A DNA stretch of 64,000 bases from Rhizobium deserti. Lineage in GTDB: Bacteria; Pseudomonadota; Alphaproteobacteria; Rhizobiales; Rhizobiaceae. Location: positions 302,453 through 366,452 of the forward strand of contig NZ_SMTL01000004.1 of NCBI RefSeq assembly GCF_004358025.1. Direction: 5' to 3'. The position numbers and the translations under genes are program-made. Shown piece by piece: positions 1-9,523 of the stretch; within the stretch, counting starts at the first letter, position 1; each line of letters begins with the position of its first letter. Below the pieces are notes generated by a model, which did no database searches, was not told where the DNA came from, and was given only the letters and a program-made list of their open reading frames with translations.

Positions 1-247
1 GACGCTTTCGGTCAATCCCGGCAATTATCTGGAACGCCATCTGCGTGCGGTGATCGAGCAGATCGAGACGCGCTCGCCTGTGGAACTGCTGGCGATTGGT
101 ATCGGCCACGACGTCACCCGGTATTATCGCAAGGCGGTCACGATCGTTGATGCGGACGAGTTGGCTGGCGCTATGACTGAACAACTGGCCGAACTCTTTG
201 CCGAAAATATCGGCCGTCCGGCTGGGCGGATGCGGCGAGCCAGTTGA
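1..247 (+). CDS. cobT: Cobaltochelatase subunit CobT, C-terminal end (partial)
   Basis: The window opens inside this gene; the reading frame is already open at base 2 and ends at TGA 245-247. The visible 81 or so residues, with [21 protein letters not shown] and [13 protein letters not shown], match the C-terminal von Willebrand A-like domain of aerobic cobaltochelatase CobT. CobT works with CobS as the AAA+ chaperone pair that helps CobN insert cobalt into hydrogenobyrinate a,c-diamide in the cytoplasm. The 3' end overlaps the TTG start of the next gene (TTGA), which suggests co-transcription. The missing N-terminus and the cobS partner should lie upstream of the window. Confidence 0.88.
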   Translation, partial: TLSVNPGNYLERHLRAVIEQIETRSPVELLAIGIGHDVTRYYRKAVTIVDADELAGAMTEQLAELFAENIGRPAGRMRRAS

Positions 248-1242
248 GGCTCCCGCCCAAGAAGCTTTTGCGCCTTGCATTCTGTGCAGGCCTTTTCGGC
301 GCTTTGGCCTTGCCGGCGGCGTCGGAGCCTGTGGGCATGAACGTGCGCACCATCGGGCAATTCAAGACGGGTTCGGATCAGAAGCGTTTTGGCCCACTGG
401 AGTTTCTTGGTGGCCTGGAATTCTCGTCTGTCGACAGCCGGCTGCAATCACTTTCCAGCATCCGGTTCCGCGCGGATGGAGAGAGCTTCGTATCGGTGAC
501 GGATACCGGAAACTGGCTTACGGGACGAATCGAGCGGGACGGCCAGGGCCATCTTTCGAATCTCGCGGATGTTGAAATCCATCCGATACTGCTGCGCGGC
601 GGACGTCCAGGTTGGAAACTGACGTCCGATGCCGAGGGATTGGCGTTGCGAAACGGGCAGGCGGTGGTGAGCTTCGAGCAACAGCATCGCGTTGACATTT
701 ACCGCAATCCGGGCTTTGAAACTTCCGAGCCGTCACGTGGTCTCGATTTCCTCATTCCGGCGCGAGAACTGCGCCGGAATGCCGGCATGGAGACGATTGT
801 CGCTTCGCCGCAGTCGAGCCACCTCAAAGGGTCTCTCGTCATCGTTGCAGAACGCAGCCTGGATGAGAAAGGCAACCTGCTCGCGGCCATACTGGAAGGT
901 CCGATGAAGGGGCAGTTCACGGTCGTCCGGCACGACCCCTACGACGCCACAGATGGTGCCTTTCTCCCCAACGGAGACCTTCTCCTGCTGGAGCGGCGTT
1001 TCAGCTTTCTCGGCGGCCTCGGCATGCGTATTCGGCGCATCAAGGGGGACAGCCTCGTTCCCGGCGCCATGGTCGATGGAGAAGTTCTGGTCGAGGCGGA
1101 CTTAAGCTATGCCATCGACAATATAGAAGGGCTGGACGTCCTTGCCGGTGCCGACGGCAGGCAGCGTCTCATCCTGATCTCGGATGATAACGGCAGTCTC
1201 ATGCAGCGCAATGTCATGCTGGAATTCCGGCTGAACGATTGA
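244..1242 (+). CDS. Secreted esterase-like / phytase-like family protein
   Basis: A 332-residue protein starting at TTG 244, whose TTGA overlaps the cobT stop. The N-terminus has a basic stretch ([10 protein letters not shown]) and a hydrophobic segment ending in an ALPAAS-type cleavage site at about residue 28, so it is probably exported. The body has the WD-like blocks of the 'phytase-like' beta-propeller family ([63 protein letters not shown]). Members are annotated as having esterase-like activity of the phytase family, but the true substrate is not established. The position directly after cobT is a recurring Rhizobiaceae arrangement; I see no functional link to cobalamin synthesis. Confidence 0.75.
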   Translation: MRLPPKKLLRLAFCAGLFGALALPAASEPVGMNVRTIGQFKTGSDQKRFGPLEFLGGLEFSSVDSRLQSLSSIRFRADGESFVSVTDTGNWLTGRIERDGQGHLSNLADVEIHPILLRGGRPGWKLTSDAEGLALRNGQAVVSFEQQHRVDIYRNPGFETSEPSRGLDFLIPARELRRNAGMETIVASPQSSHLKGSLVIVAERSLDEKGNLLAAILEGPMKGQFTVVRHDPYDATDGAFLPNGDLLLLERRFSFLGGLGMRIRRIKGDSLVPGAMVDGEVLVEADLSYAIDNIEGLDVLAGADGRQRLILISDDNGSLMQRNVMLEFRLND

Positions 1243-1263
1243 TCGGCCGGAATGCAGGGTTGT

Positions 1264-1902
1264 TTAGCGAGCCGGTGCCGCCTGAGGCATCGGCTTCAAC
1301 ACGTTCATGAGTGCCCCGTAGGGCAGCAGCAGAACCACCCCCACGACGATCTTAACGACAAGATCCCCAAGCGCCCAGGAAATCCACCGCGGCGCCTCGG
1401 CGGCGAAAGCGCCAAGAATGGGAGCCGAACCGATGGCAAACTCGTCATTGGCACCGATGAAGGCAAAGATCGGCGCAAAGGCGAGCGAGAAGAACAGCAC
1501 TGTGTCGATCACTGTGCCGACAAGAGAAGCCGCAAGCGGCGCTTTCCACCAGGTCTTGCGACGCAGTTCGTTGAAGACGGAGATATCCAGCAGCTGGCCG
1601 ATCAGGAAGGCTGTTCCCGATGCCACAGCGATGCGCGGCACCGAAATCCAGAAGGACAGCGCGACGCCAACCACGAAACCAACGAACACGACACGGCGAG
1701 CGATCGCCGGCCCGAACTGGCGGTTGGTGAGATCCGTGATCAGGAAGGCGACCGGATAAGTGAAGGCGCCCCAAGTCAGAAGATCGCCCAGAGCTATTCC
1801 CCAGAGATTGCCGGCGACCGGGAACTGCACGAGGAAATTGGAGGCAACGACAACGGCCGCCATGAGCAAGGCATAGATAGAGGTATAGCGCGAGGTCAGC
1901 AT
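1264..1902 (-). CDS. Queuosine precursor transporter (YhhQ/VUT family)
   Basis: A 212-residue, very hydrophobic protein with about six membrane segments. The motifs GDLLTWGAFTYPVAFLITDL and the FGPAIARRVVFVGF region are typical of the DUF165/YhhQ family, whose E. coli member imports the queuine precursors preQ0 and preQ1 across the inner membrane. The ATG at 1902 has an AGGA Shine-Dalgarno site about seven bases upstream (AGGATAAAAAAATG). It lies downstream of rpmB on the same strand, with a terminator-like hairpin between them. I looked for a preQ1 riboswitch in the short leader and could not support one. Confidence 0.85.
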   Translation of the reverse strand: MLTSRYTSIYALLMAAVVVASNFLVQFPVAGNLWGIALGDLLTWGAFTYPVAFLITDLTNRQFGPAIARRVVFVGFVVGVALSFWISVPRIAVASGTAFLIGQLLDISVFNELRRKTWWKAPLAASLVGTVIDTVLFFSLAFAPIFAFIGANDEFAIGSAPILGAFAAEAPRWISWALGDLVVKIVVGVVLLLPYGALMNVLKPMPQAAPAR

Positions 1903-1951
1903 TTTTTTATCCTGGGTGATGCCACCAGTTGGAGTGCTTGAAAGGTAAGAG

Positions 1952-1982
1952 AAAAGGCCTGACCGGCTTTGCCGTTCAAGCC
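1952..1982 (-). terminator. Probable rpmB terminator
   Basis: Read on the minus strand, GGCTTGA-A-CGGC / GCCG-G-TCAGGCC folds into an 11-bp hairpin (one G-T wobble, one internal mismatch) with an AAA loop. It is followed by TTTTCTCTT. It lies 30 bases after the rpmB stop, as expected for a Rho-independent terminator, and before the YhhQ gene. Confidence 0.6.
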
Positions 1983-2012
1983 CTCCCGATAGCCGAGGAT
2001 AGAAGTCGCTGA

Positions 2013-2303
2013 TTAAGCGGCTTCAGCTGTCTTCTTGACAATCTGGCGGCGCAGCAGACGAGCGCGCATCGACAGTTCGGTTTCGTCAGCCTTCAGAAGG
2101 AAGGCATCGAGGCCACCGCGATGCTCGACCGAGCGAAGGGCGTGCGCCGAAACGCGCAGGCGGTAGCGCTGGCCGAGGGCGTCCGAGATCAAAGTGACCT
2201 GGCAGAGGTTCGGCAGGAACCGGCGGCGGGTCTTGTTATTGGCGTGGCTGACATTGTTGCCGGTCATAACGCCTTTGCCGGTCAATTCGCACACACGAGA
2301 CAT
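2013..2303 (-). CDS. rpmB: 50S ribosomal protein L28
   Basis: A 96-residue protein with the L28 signature [28 protein letters not shown] split over the N-terminus and a basic C-terminal half ([12 protein letters not shown]). It is a component of the large ribosomal subunit. The reading frame extends eight residues further upstream, but the family start MSRVCE at 2303 is chosen. A strong promoter lies about 90 bases upstream (2393-2421) and a hairpin terminator follows, so the gene looks monocistronic. It is divergent from the DUF3108 gene, a neighbourhood common in Rhizobiales. Confidence 0.97.
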   Translation of the reverse strand: MSRVCELTGKGVMTGNNVSHANNKTRRRFLPNLCQVTLISDALGQRYRLRVSAHALRSVEHRGGLDAFLLKADETELSMRARLLRRQIVKKTAEAA

Positions 2304-2392
2304 GATTACACCTTTGTTCTTCTGCAATCGGATGGTCTTCCGGACAACGCCCGGCGCGCCGATCCAATTCGTCCTGATTGGAAAGTTGCGGT

Positions 2393-2421
2393 TCTATAGT
2401 CAGTGAGGCTTCGCGCGTCAA
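2393..2421 (-). promoter_or_regulatory. Predicted sigma70-type promoter of rpmB
   Basis: On the minus strand TTGACG (2421-2416) and TATAGA (2398-2393) are separated by exactly 17 bases, close to the housekeeping consensus. They lie about 90 bases upstream of the rpmB start codon. Confidence 0.65.
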
Positions 2422-2546
2422 GCTAAAAGCTTTCATGACCCGTGAGCTAATCGGGCATACACCAAATTCCGCCGCTATTTTCTCGCCACTATGGCCGCTC
2501 CATAAGGGAAGGTTCGCCTTCCTTCTTCAGCTTATTCGGGCAGATC

Positions 2547-3320
2547 ATGATTTTTCCAATTCGCTCCGTTATTGCCCTTGCGCTCGTCTTTGGACGTTTG
2601 GCCGTTTCGGTCGAGGCCGCGGAAGTCCGTCATTCCAGCCAGTACAATATCAGCCTTGGTATATTGCCGATCGCCACTGCGACCTTTTCGAGCGAATTTG
2701 GCGATGGTGACTATAAGATCACCGGCTCTTTCAAATCGGCAGGCATAGCCGACATCATCAGCCGCGTATCAGCCGATACCAGCGTTACGGGCAGGATCCT
2801 CGATGATCGGCTGCAGGCCGAGCAATATAACCTCGTCTACCGGATGGGAAAGCGTACGCGCGTCTATGATGTCGAATACCGAAACGGTGACGTCACTGAA
2901 ACCACGATCAAGCCGCAGCCGAGGCGCAATCCCGAAACTTGGATCCCCGTTACCGAGAAGGATCTCCATGCGGTTCTTGACCCGCTAAGTGGCCTGATCT
3001 TTCCGGGCGACGCGAAAATTTGCCCGAAGCGGCTGCCAATCTACGACGGCGAATCGCGGATGGACCTCGTTCTGGCTCCGATGGGAAGCAAACCGTTCTC
3101 GACGGACGGCTTCAAGGGCGATGCAATTGTCTGCTCAATCAAATACGTCCCGAGGTCCGGTTTCAGGCGTGGCCGCAGCGACATCGAGTACTTGAAGAAG
3201 ACATCGATGGAAATCTGGTTTGCCAAGGCCGAGTCGGCAAATGTATATGCTCCGGTTTATGCGCGCATTCCCACCAGAATGGGACAGCTTTACGTGACCG
3301 CCGTCAAATACGGCGGATGA
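2547..3320 (+). CDS. DUF3108 domain protein, exported
   Basis: A 257-residue protein with an N-terminal signal peptide (hydrophobic residues about 6-22, cleavage near VEAAE). The body has the DUF3108 pattern: repeated beta strands such as YNISLGILPIATATFSSEF, GDYKITGSFKSAGIADIIS, and the end MEIWFAKAE...PVYARIPT. The family is found in the periplasm of proteobacteria; its role is unknown. It stands divergent from rpmB. Its leader contains a TTCG-capped hairpin at 2505-2524, 22 bases before the ATG. The next gene, a DMT exporter, starts 31 bases after the stop on the same strand. Confidence 0.78.
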   Translation: MIFPIRSVIALALVFGRLAVSVEAAEVRHSSQYNISLGILPIATATFSSEFGDGDYKITGSFKSAGIADIISRVSADTSVTGRILDDRLQAEQYNLVYRMGKRTRVYDVEYRNGDVTETTIKPQPRRNPETWIPVTEKDLHAVLDPLSGLIFPGDAKICPKRLPIYDGESRMDLVLAPMGSKPFSTDGFKGDAIVCSIKYVPRSGFRRGRSDIEYLKKTSMEIWFAKAESANVYAPVYARIPTRMGQLYVTAVKYGG

Positions 3321-3351
3321 TAGTCTCTTCCAAACATCCAGGGGAGCAGGG

Positions 3352-4239
3352 GTGAAGATACGGGGCACGTTGATCGGCTTCTTGGCAATCCTGATGTGGT
3401 CGCTCCTCGCCTCCATGACGGCAGCGTCCGGCCAGGTCCCGCCGTTCCAGATGAATGCCATGACATTTGCGATCGGAAGCCTTCCGGGACTGGTGCTGTT
3501 CATCCTGAAGCCGCACCGGATCGCCTTGCTAAAGCAGCCGCCTAAGGTCTGGATCACCGGGATCGGCGGACTGTTCGGCTATCACTTTTTGTATTTCACG
3601 GCGCTGCGGAATGCACCTGCGGTCGAAGCAGGGCTGATCGCCTATCTCTGGCCACTGTTTATCGTTGTTGGGTCGTCCCTTCTGCCTGGCGAGCGGCTAC
3701 GCTGGTATCACATTGCGGGCGCGATCCTGGGGCTCTGCGGCACGGTCATCATCATATCACGCGCCGGCCTGTCTTTCGACGATGCCTATGTCGTGGGATA
3801 TGGCGCAGCCTTGCTATGCGCCTTCACCTGGTCCGGATACTCGCTGCTGACCCGCCGTTTCGAGCGCGTTTCGACGGATGTGGTCACGGGCTTCTGCCTT
3901 GCGACCTCGCTTCTGTCATTTGTTTGCCATCTGGGTTTGGAGACGACCGTATGGCCGACTTCCGAAAGCGAATGGATGGCAATTGTCGGCCTCGGCCTTC
4001 TGCCGGTGGGCGCTGCTTTCTATGCATGGGACTACGGCGTCAAGACCGGAGACATACAGGTGATCGGAGCCGCTAGTTATGCGGCGCCGCTGCTCTCGAC
4101 CATGATCCTCGTCATTTTGGGTTTTGCCGAGCCAAGTTGGCGTATCGTCGCGGCCTGCATTCTCATCACCGGCGGCGCCGTGCTGGCGGCCAAAGACATG
4201 CTGCTGCCGGCGCGGAAATCCGTAGCTGCCGTCGAGTAG
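3352..4239 (+). CDS. DMT/EamA-family exporter, YddG-like
   Basis: A 295-residue protein starting at GTG 3352 with a strong GGGGAGCAGG site upstream. About ten hydrophobic segments form two EamA repeats; the features ILMWSLLASMT, EAGLIAYLWPLFIV, CAFTWSGYSLLTRRFE and FYAWDYGVKTGDIQVIGAASYAAPLLSTM resemble YddG, an aromatic amino-acid exporter. It acts in the inner membrane. The substrate cannot be read from the sequence; other DMT members move amino acids or nucleotide sugars. The 3' end is convergent with the cupin gene, two bases apart. Confidence 0.8.
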   Translation: MKIRGTLIGFLAILMWSLLASMTAASGQVPPFQMNAMTFAIGSLPGLVLFILKPHRIALLKQPPKVWITGIGGLFGYHFLYFTALRNAPAVEAGLIAYLWPLFIVVGSSLLPGERLRWYHIAGAILGLCGTVIIISRAGLSFDDAYVVGYGAALLCAFTWSGYSLLTRRFERVSTDVVTGFCLATSLLSFVCHLGLETTVWPTSESEWMAIVGLGLLPVGAAFYAWDYGVKTGDIQVIGAASYAAPLLSTMILVILGFAEPSWRIVAACILITGGAVLAAKDMLLPARKSVAAVE

Positions 4240-4241
4240 CC

Positions 4242-4673
4242 TCAACCCGGCTCCCAGCCTGGGGGCGCCATTTCAAAGCTTGAAAATTCAAAGGCCGGGG
4301 CCACGGTGCAGCCGACGAGCGTGTATTCTCCCAGTGGCTCGGCCGCCTGCCAGGCATCGGCGGGGACAATGGCCTGAGGACGTTCGCCGGCGGTTATATC
4401 CGTGCCAAGCCGGATGTCTTCGATCTTCGTCCCGTCCGAGATCCGCAGGCGCAACGGTACCCCGGCATAGAAATGCCAGACCTCGGCGGCGTCGCGAACC
4501 CGATGCCAATGCGATCTCTGCCCCGCCTGCAGCAGATAATAGATCGCAGTTGATTTGCCTCGGCCTGTCCCGTCGCCGTCACGAAAGGTCTCGACGAACC
4601 AGCCACCCTCGGGGTGGGGCTGCATGCCGAGCGCGCGAACAATTTCCTCGGCTGTCAGGATCAATGCATTCAC
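4242..4673 (-). CDS. DUF985 cupin-domain protein
   Basis: A 143-residue single-domain cupin. HPEGGWFVETFRD near the N-terminus and SHWHRVRDAAEVWHFYAGVPL (histidines of the first cupin motif) identify the DUF985/Cupin_5 family, and the C-terminal CTVAPAFEFSSFE also fits. Members resemble sugar-epimerase-like cupins, but the activity is not established. The start codon lies 30 bases downstream of the gloB stop on the same strand, so it may be the second gene of a gloB operon. Confidence 0.85.
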   Translation of the reverse strand: MNALILTAEEIVRALGMQPHPEGGWFVETFRDGDGTGRGKSTAIYYLLQAGQRSHWHRVRDAAEVWHFYAGVPLRLRISDGTKIEDIRLGTDITAGERPQAIVPADAWQAAEPLGEYTLVGCTVAPAFEFSSFEMAPPGWEPG

Positions 4674-4702
4674 GCGGCAGCCTCGCGGTTTTGCTGCATC
4701 AT

Positions 4703-5473
4703 CTAGAAATTGTCCTTCCGCTTGCGGATTTCGGCAAAGACTTCTTCATTGCTCTTGGTTTCCATCAGCAGATTTCGGCGGATGGCCGGATCGGCGGCGC
4801 GCAGGAACGGATTGGTTTCCTTTTCCAGTCCCATCATCGTCGGAATGGTGAACTTGCCTTCGGCACGATCAGCCTCGATCTGAGCAGCCCGCGCCTTCAG
4901 CCTCTTGTTGTCCGGATCGATCGTCACCGCGAATTTAGCGTTGGAGAGCGTATATTCGTGACCGAAATAGATGGCCGTCTCATCGGGTAGAACGGCCAGC
5001 TTCTGCAGTGAATGCCACATGTCGGCGGCCGGCCGTTCAAACAGCCTGCCGCAGCCAAGTGCGAACAGCGTGTCGGCGGCAAACAGGATCTTGTCGTCGG
5101 GGAAGTGATAGCAGATGTGTCCAGCCGTATGGCCAGGCGTTTCGATCACCCGCACGAGATGGTCGCCAAAGTGAAACTCGTCTCCGTCGGCCATGGTCTT
5201 GTCCAAGCCCGGGATCGCCAAAGCTTCATTGAACGGCCCGATGATCTCGCAGCCGAACTTTTCCTTCAGCGCCAGATTGGCTTCCACATGGTCCCCATGG
5301 TGATGGGTGGTGAGGATATGGGTTATCTTCCAGCCGCGGCGCGCCGCTGCTTTCAGGATAGGTGCTTCCTCTGGGGCGTCGATGGTGGCCGTAAGGCCCG
5401 TTTCGGGGTCATGGACGAGCACGCCGTAGTTGTCGGTCCGACAAGAGAAGACTTCGATCTCCAGTGGTCTCAT
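4703..5473 (-). CDS. gloB: Hydroxyacylglutathione hydrolase (glyoxalase II)
   Basis: A 256-residue metallo-beta-lactamase-fold hydrolase of usual length. THHHGDH (about residues 56-62), [10 protein letters not shown], the [13 protein letters not shown] loop and the substrate-binding [13 protein letters not shown] are all present. It hydrolyses S-D-lactoylglutathione to D-lactate and glutathione in the cytoplasm, the second step of methylglyoxal detoxification. It is divergent from the methyltransferase at 5561 with 87 bases between, a conserved arrangement in rhizobia. Confidence 0.95.
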   Translation of the reverse strand: MRPLEIEVFSCRTDNYGVLVHDPETGLTATIDAPEEAPILKAAARRGWKITHILTTHHHGDHVEANLALKEKFGCEIIGPFNEALAIPGLDKTMADGDEFHFGDHLVRVIETPGHTAGHICYHFPDDKILFAADTLFALGCGRLFERPAADMWHSLQKLAVLPDETAIYFGHEYTLSNAKFAVTIDPDNKRLKARAAQIEADRAEGKFTIPTMMGLEKETNPFLRAADPAIRRNLLMETKSNEEVFAEIRKRKDNF

Positions 5474-5560
5474 TGCTTATCCCCAGTGCTGAAATTTGTT
5501 CAGGAACAATGTAGAGGTTGATGCCTTGAAGTCCAACCACCGTCGGGTACCATTTTCAAG

Positions 5561-6301
5561 ATGTCTGTCGATATTGTCGATCTTCGCGAATTCTACCATT
5601 CCCCGCTGGGTGCCGTTGCAGAGCAGGCGATCGGTATGGCTCTTTCGTCGCTTTGGGCGCGGTTGCCGGATGAGCGGCTGGTTGGTCTCGGCTATGCGGT
5701 GCCCTATCTCAATCGCTTCCGTTCCGATACCGAGCGCACCTTTGCCTTCATGCCGGCGGGCCAGGGGGCGGTAAACTGGCCGGTGGGCGAGCTTTCGGCG
5801 ACCGCGCTTGTCTTTGATGAGGAACTGCCGCTGCCGGACTCGTCGGTCGATCGTGTGCTCATGGTACATTCCCTCGAGTTCGCCGAAAACCCCCGGGAAA
5901 GCCTGAAGGAGGTCTGGCGCGTGCTGGCACCAGGTGGGCGGCTCGTGGTCGTCGTTCCGAACCGGCGCGGCGTCTGGGCCCGGATGGAACATACGCCCTT
6001 TGGCTCCGGACGCCCCTATTCGCGCAGCCAGCTGACCGCCCTGATGCGCGAGGCCAATTTCACCCCGGGCGCCAGTGCCGAAGCGCTTTTCTTTCCGCCG
6101 TCGAAGGTGCGGGCGCTTCTGAAGCTTCGGCATGTCTTTGAGCGGGCAGGCCGGCGCTTCTGGCCGGTTTTTTCCGGTGTTCTGGTGCTTGAGGCGCAAA
6201 AGCGGCTGTACCAGGGACTTCCGGTGGCCGCGCGGGCATCGCGGCGCGTTTTCGTGCCGGTTCTGGCGCCGCAGGGCGTCCCGACCACGCGCACGCGGTG
6301 A
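5561..6301 (+). CDS. Class I SAM-dependent methyltransferase
   Basis: A 246-residue protein. The usual glycine-rich SAM loop is weak (VGLGYAVPYLNRFR), but the post-I and later motifs fit a Methyltransf_11 fold: LPLPDSSVDRVLMVHSLEFAENP, LKEVWRVLAPGGRLVVVVPNRRGVWARMEHTPFGSGRPYS. It lies divergent from gloB, as in most Rhizobiaceae. The substrate is unknown; the link to glyoxalase II is positional only. Confidence 0.75.
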   Translation: MSVDIVDLREFYHSPLGAVAEQAIGMALSSLWARLPDERLVGLGYAVPYLNRFRSDTERTFAFMPAGQGAVNWPVGELSATALVFDEELPLPDSSVDRVLMVHSLEFAENPRESLKEVWRVLAPGGRLVVVVPNRRGVWARMEHTPFGSGRPYSRSQLTALMREANFTPGASAEALFFPPSKVRALLKLRHVFERAGRRFWPVFSGVLVLEAQKRLYQGLPVAARASRRVFVPVLAPQGVPTTRTR

Positions 6302-6389
6302 GGCTTCGCCTCGCCCTCGACAAAGGTGGATTTCCCCATTAATCGACTAGACCACCAGCCATACAGGCGTTTCCACAAAGGTTGATCTG

Positions 6390-7499
6390 ATGAGCATTGT
6401 TGCGAGTGAGCCCGTTCCGCGTTCTGGCATTCTGGATATTGCCGCCTATGTGCCGGGCAAGGAACATGCTCCCGGCGTCGCACGTGTCTTCAAGCTTTCC
6501 TCCAACGAGACGCCTCTCGGTGCCAGCCCGAATGCCATCGAAGCCTTCAGACAGGCCGCCGGCCATCTGGAGCTCTACCCTGACGGTCAGGCTCTCGCGC
6601 TGCGCGAAGCGATCGCTGGCGTCTATGGTCTGAACACCGCCAATATCATGTGCGGTAACGGTTCGGACGAACTGCTTGGCCTGCTTTGCCATGTCTACCT
6701 CGCCCCCGGCGACGAGGCAATTATCACCGAGCACGGGTTCCTGGTCTACAAGATCCAGATCATGGGTGCCGGGGCAACCCCCGTCGAAGTGAAGGAAAAG
6801 GACTATACCGTCGACGTGGATGCCATTCTTGCCGCCGTGACGGAGAAGACCAAGATGGTTTTCATCGCCAATCCTGGCAATCCGACTGGCACCTATGTTC
6901 CGGTTTCCGATATCCGCCGTCTTCATGCCGGGCTGCCCAAGCATGTCATCCTCGTCCTGGATGCCGCCTATGCGGAATATGTCCGTAAGAACGATTACGA
7001 GGCAGGCCTTGAGCTTGTTTCTGCCAATCGCAATGTCGTCATGTGCCGGACTTTCTCGAAAGTCTACGGTTTGGCTGCACTTCGCGTCGGCTGGATGTAT
7101 GGCCCGTCGGGCATTCTCGACGCCCTGAACCGGGTCCGCGGCCCCTTCAACATGAATGCTCCGGCCATTGCCGCAGGGGCAGCCGCCGTCCGCGACCGCG
7201 CCTTTGTGGAAAAGGCGGTGGGATATAACGCGCTCTGGTTGGACAAGCTTACCCATGCGTTCGAAGCGATCGGGCTGAAGATCACGCCCTCCGTCACCAA
7301 TTTCATCCTCATCCATTTTCCGGATGTCGACGGCAAGCGGGCGCCCGAGGCCGATGCCTTCCTCACCAGCCGGGGCTATATCCTCCGTGCGGTCAAGGGG
7401 TATGGCTTGCCTAACGCACTGCGCATGACCATAGGCCCGGAAGAAGCCAATCGCGGCGTCATCGAAACGCTCGGCGAATTCATGGGACGCTCCGCATGA
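6390..7499 (+). CDS. hisC: Histidinol-phosphate aminotransferase
   Basis: A 369-residue class I/II PLP aminotransferase with [37 protein letters not shown] and the PLP-lysine motif [16 protein letters not shown]. It transfers the amino group to imidazole-acetol phosphate in histidine synthesis; such enzymes can also transaminate prephenate or aromatic keto acids. It overlaps the prephenate dehydrogenase gene by four bases (ATGA), which suggests that this copy serves tyrosine/phenylalanine synthesis at least in part. Other hisC copies would lie outside the window. Confidence 0.9.
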   Translation: MSIVASEPVPRSGILDIAAYVPGKEHAPGVARVFKLSSNETPLGASPNAIEAFRQAAGHLELYPDGQALALREAIAGVYGLNTANIMCGNGSDELLGLLCHVYLAPGDEAIITEHGFLVYKIQIMGAGATPVEVKEKDYTVDVDAILAAVTEKTKMVFIANPGNPTGTYVPVSDIRRLHAGLPKHVILVLDAAYAEYVRKNDYEAGLELVSANRNVVMCRTFSKVYGLAALRVGWMYGPSGILDALNRVRGPFNMNAPAIAAGAAAVRDRAFVEKAVGYNALWLDKLTHAFEAIGLKITPSVTNFILIHFPDVDGKRAPEADAFLTSRGYILRAVKGYGLPNALRMTIGPEEANRGVIETLGEFMGRSA

Positions 7500-8425
7500 C
7501 AATCCCTCAGTTCGAGCGGATCGCGCTGATCGGCATCGGCCTGATCGGTTCGTCCATTGCGCGCGAGGTCAAGGAATTGGGGCTGACCGGCGATCTAGTG
7601 ATCTCGACCCGCAGCACAGAAACATTGAAACGGGCCGAGGCGCTACAACTCGGCGACCGCTATACAAGTTCTGCCGCCGAGGCGGTGAAAGATGCAGACC
7701 TGGTCATTGTTTCTGTGCCCGTCGGTGCGTCCGAAGCGGTCGCACAGCAAATTGCGGCCAATCTGAAGCGCGGGGCTATCGTCACCGATGTTGGCTCCAC
7801 CAAGGCATCCGTGATTGCGCAGATGGCGCCACACATGCCGGACCATGTGCATTTCATTCCAGGTCACCCGCTGGCGGGGACGGAAAAATCCGGACCGGAT
7901 GCAGGCTTCACAGGTCTTTTCCGGGATCGCTGGTGTATTTTCACGCCGCTGCCGAATACGGATCAAGCAGCACTCGATAAGCTCAAGGCCTTCTGGACTG
8001 CGCTCGGCTCCCGCATCGATGAAATGGATCCCGAGCACCACGACAAGGTTCTGGCCATCGTTTCCCACCTGCCGCACATCATCGCCTACAATATCGTCGG
8101 CACTGCCGATGATCTGGAGACGGTAACGGAGTCCGAAGTCATTAAATATTCGGCATCCGGCTTCCGCGACTTTACGCGCCTTGCCGCGTCGGACCCGACG
8201 ATGTGGCGCGACGTCTGCCTGCACAACAAGGATGCCATCCTCGAAATGCTGGCCCGTTTCTCGGAAGATCTGGCCTACCTGCAACGGGCAATTCGCTGGG
8301 GCGAAGGCGACAAGCTGTTTGAGCTTTTCACCCGCACGCGCGCCATCCGTCGCTCGATCATTCAGGCCGGCCAGGATGTCGACGCACCCGATTTCGGCCG
8401 CCACGCGCTCGACACAAAGAAGTAG
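7496..8425 (+). CDS. tyrC: Prephenate/arogenate dehydrogenase
   Basis: A 309-residue dehydrogenase with an N-terminal NAD(P) Rossmann fold ([16 protein letters not shown], residues about 10-25), [33 protein letters not shown] and a helical C-terminal domain ([36 protein letters not shown]). It oxidatively decarboxylates prephenate or arogenate in tyrosine biosynthesis. There is no fused chorismate mutase or ACT domain. The ATGA overlap with hisC indicates translational coupling of the transaminase and dehydrogenase steps. The choice of prephenate or arogenate as substrate cannot be decided here. Confidence 0.9.
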   Translation: MTIPQFERIALIGIGLIGSSIAREVKELGLTGDLVISTRSTETLKRAEALQLGDRYTSSAAEAVKDADLVIVSVPVGASEAVAQQIAANLKRGAIVTDVGSTKASVIAQMAPHMPDHVHFIPGHPLAGTEKSGPDAGFTGLFRDRWCIFTPLPNTDQAALDKLKAFWTALGSRIDEMDPEHHDKVLAIVSHLPHIIAYNIVGTADDLETVTESEVIKYSASGFRDFTRLAASDPTMWRDVCLHNKDAILEMLARFSEDLAYLQRAIRWGEGDKLFELFTRTRAIRRSIIQAGQDVDAPDFGRHALDTKK

Positions 8426-8452
8426 TGTTTAAAGGCGGACGGCTCTCGATGG

Positions 8453-9457
8453 TCAGATGGGCGGGATTTCGCCGACCGGGATCAGTCCGCCGGCGAGGAT
8501 TTTGCCCCGCTTGATGGTGATGTTCAGGGATGCATTGGTTCCGCCGCCGAGGGCCGAAAGCATGCTGACGGCGGTTTCCAGCGTCGGCGCGATATCCGGG
8601 AAAGCCTCGCCTAGGCTTTTCTGCCAGGCCGCAAGCTGTTCTATCCTCAGCTTCAACTTGCCCGACAGACGACCCTGATCGTCGAAGGAAAAGGGGCCGG
8701 ACAAAAGCATGACGCGGCCTTTACCGAGGTCGGCCCGAAATTCACGCATTTCACCTTGCGTGCCTCGAAGAGCAGCACCGCTCGGATCGCTCCCGTCGAT
8801 CATGCCCGCGCGCCCTGCAAGCCTCAGGTCGATATCCGCCGTCAGGCGCGGGAGAAGCTGCGGCATACCATTCATGGCAGTATCGGTATCTGTCAGTGTC
8901 ACTGCAGCATCGAGATCGGGACCGTTTTGGCGTAGATGGATTTCCGTGCGCGCCGCCCGGATATCGAAGCTTTGGCCATTGGCCGACGAGACCGCCGTCG
9001 TTTCGCCATCTTGAATGACCACCGAAGCACGTTCAACGCCTTTCAGCTTAGCGCTCAGGCTGGATTGGAGGCTTTTCCAGGTGCTCGAGATGGTCAGGCC
9101 GCGGCCAGTGCGAACCTCGGCCGGTGCATCCATTTCCCAGACGATGTGTCCTGAGTCATAAACCTGGGCTGCCGAGCGAAGCGCTCCAAAAGTTGCCGAT
9201 ATCCCGTTCACCCGGTCGTCGACGGCCACTTTCGAACAGAAGAGGCCGATGCGGAACGGGTAGCCACGATATTCGGCGTCGGTGCACTCGGCGGAAAAGC
9301 CTTTGGCCTCGCGGCTGCCGAGAAGGGCCAAGGTGTTTTCGCGCAGTATGGAGGCTGCATAGAACCAGCCGCCGGTATAAAGCGCAATGGCGAGAACGAC
9401 GCCACAGGCAAGCAGCCATAATTTTCCCCTGACACCGGCTCGGCTTGACGCTGCCAT
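8453..9457 (-). CDS. DUF2125 domain protein, membrane-anchored
   Basis: A 334-residue protein from ATG 9457, preceded by a GGAGAAG Shine-Dalgarno site. The open frame runs 70 codons further upstream, but that part is arginine-rich and overlaps the divergent gene, so it is not included. Residues about 8-28 (LWLLACGVVLAIALYTGGWFY) form one membrane helix; the rest is a periplasmic domain of the DUF2125 type (GFSAECTDAEYRGYPFRIGLFCSKV, LRLAGRAGMIDGSDPSGAALRG). The function is unknown. It converges on tyrC with a 27-base gap. Confidence 0.75.
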   Translation of the reverse strand: MAASSRAGVRGKLWLLACGVVLAIALYTGGWFYAASILRENTLALLGSREAKGFSAECTDAEYRGYPFRIGLFCSKVAVDDRVNGISATFGALRSAAQVYDSGHIVWEMDAPAEVRTGRGLTISSTWKSLQSSLSAKLKGVERASVVIQDGETTAVSSANGQSFDIRAARTEIHLRQNGPDLDAAVTLTDTDTAMNGMPQLLPRLTADIDLRLAGRAGMIDGSDPSGAALRGTQGEMREFRADLGKGRVMLLSGPFSFDDQGRLSGKLKLRIEQLAAWQKSLGEAFPDIAPTLETAVSMLSALGGGTNASLNITIKRGKILAGGLIPVGEIPPI

Positions 9458-9523
9458 GATCTTCTCCAATGGTGGCTTTGATCCAGCGCAGGATGCGCTC
9501 GAGTGAACGGCTTGGCGTGCGAT

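Noticed and set aside
1903..2012. A preQ1 riboswitch before the YhhQ transporter
   Set aside because: The leader lacks the preQ1-I tail and stem pattern; the visible hairpin is better explained as the rpmB terminator.
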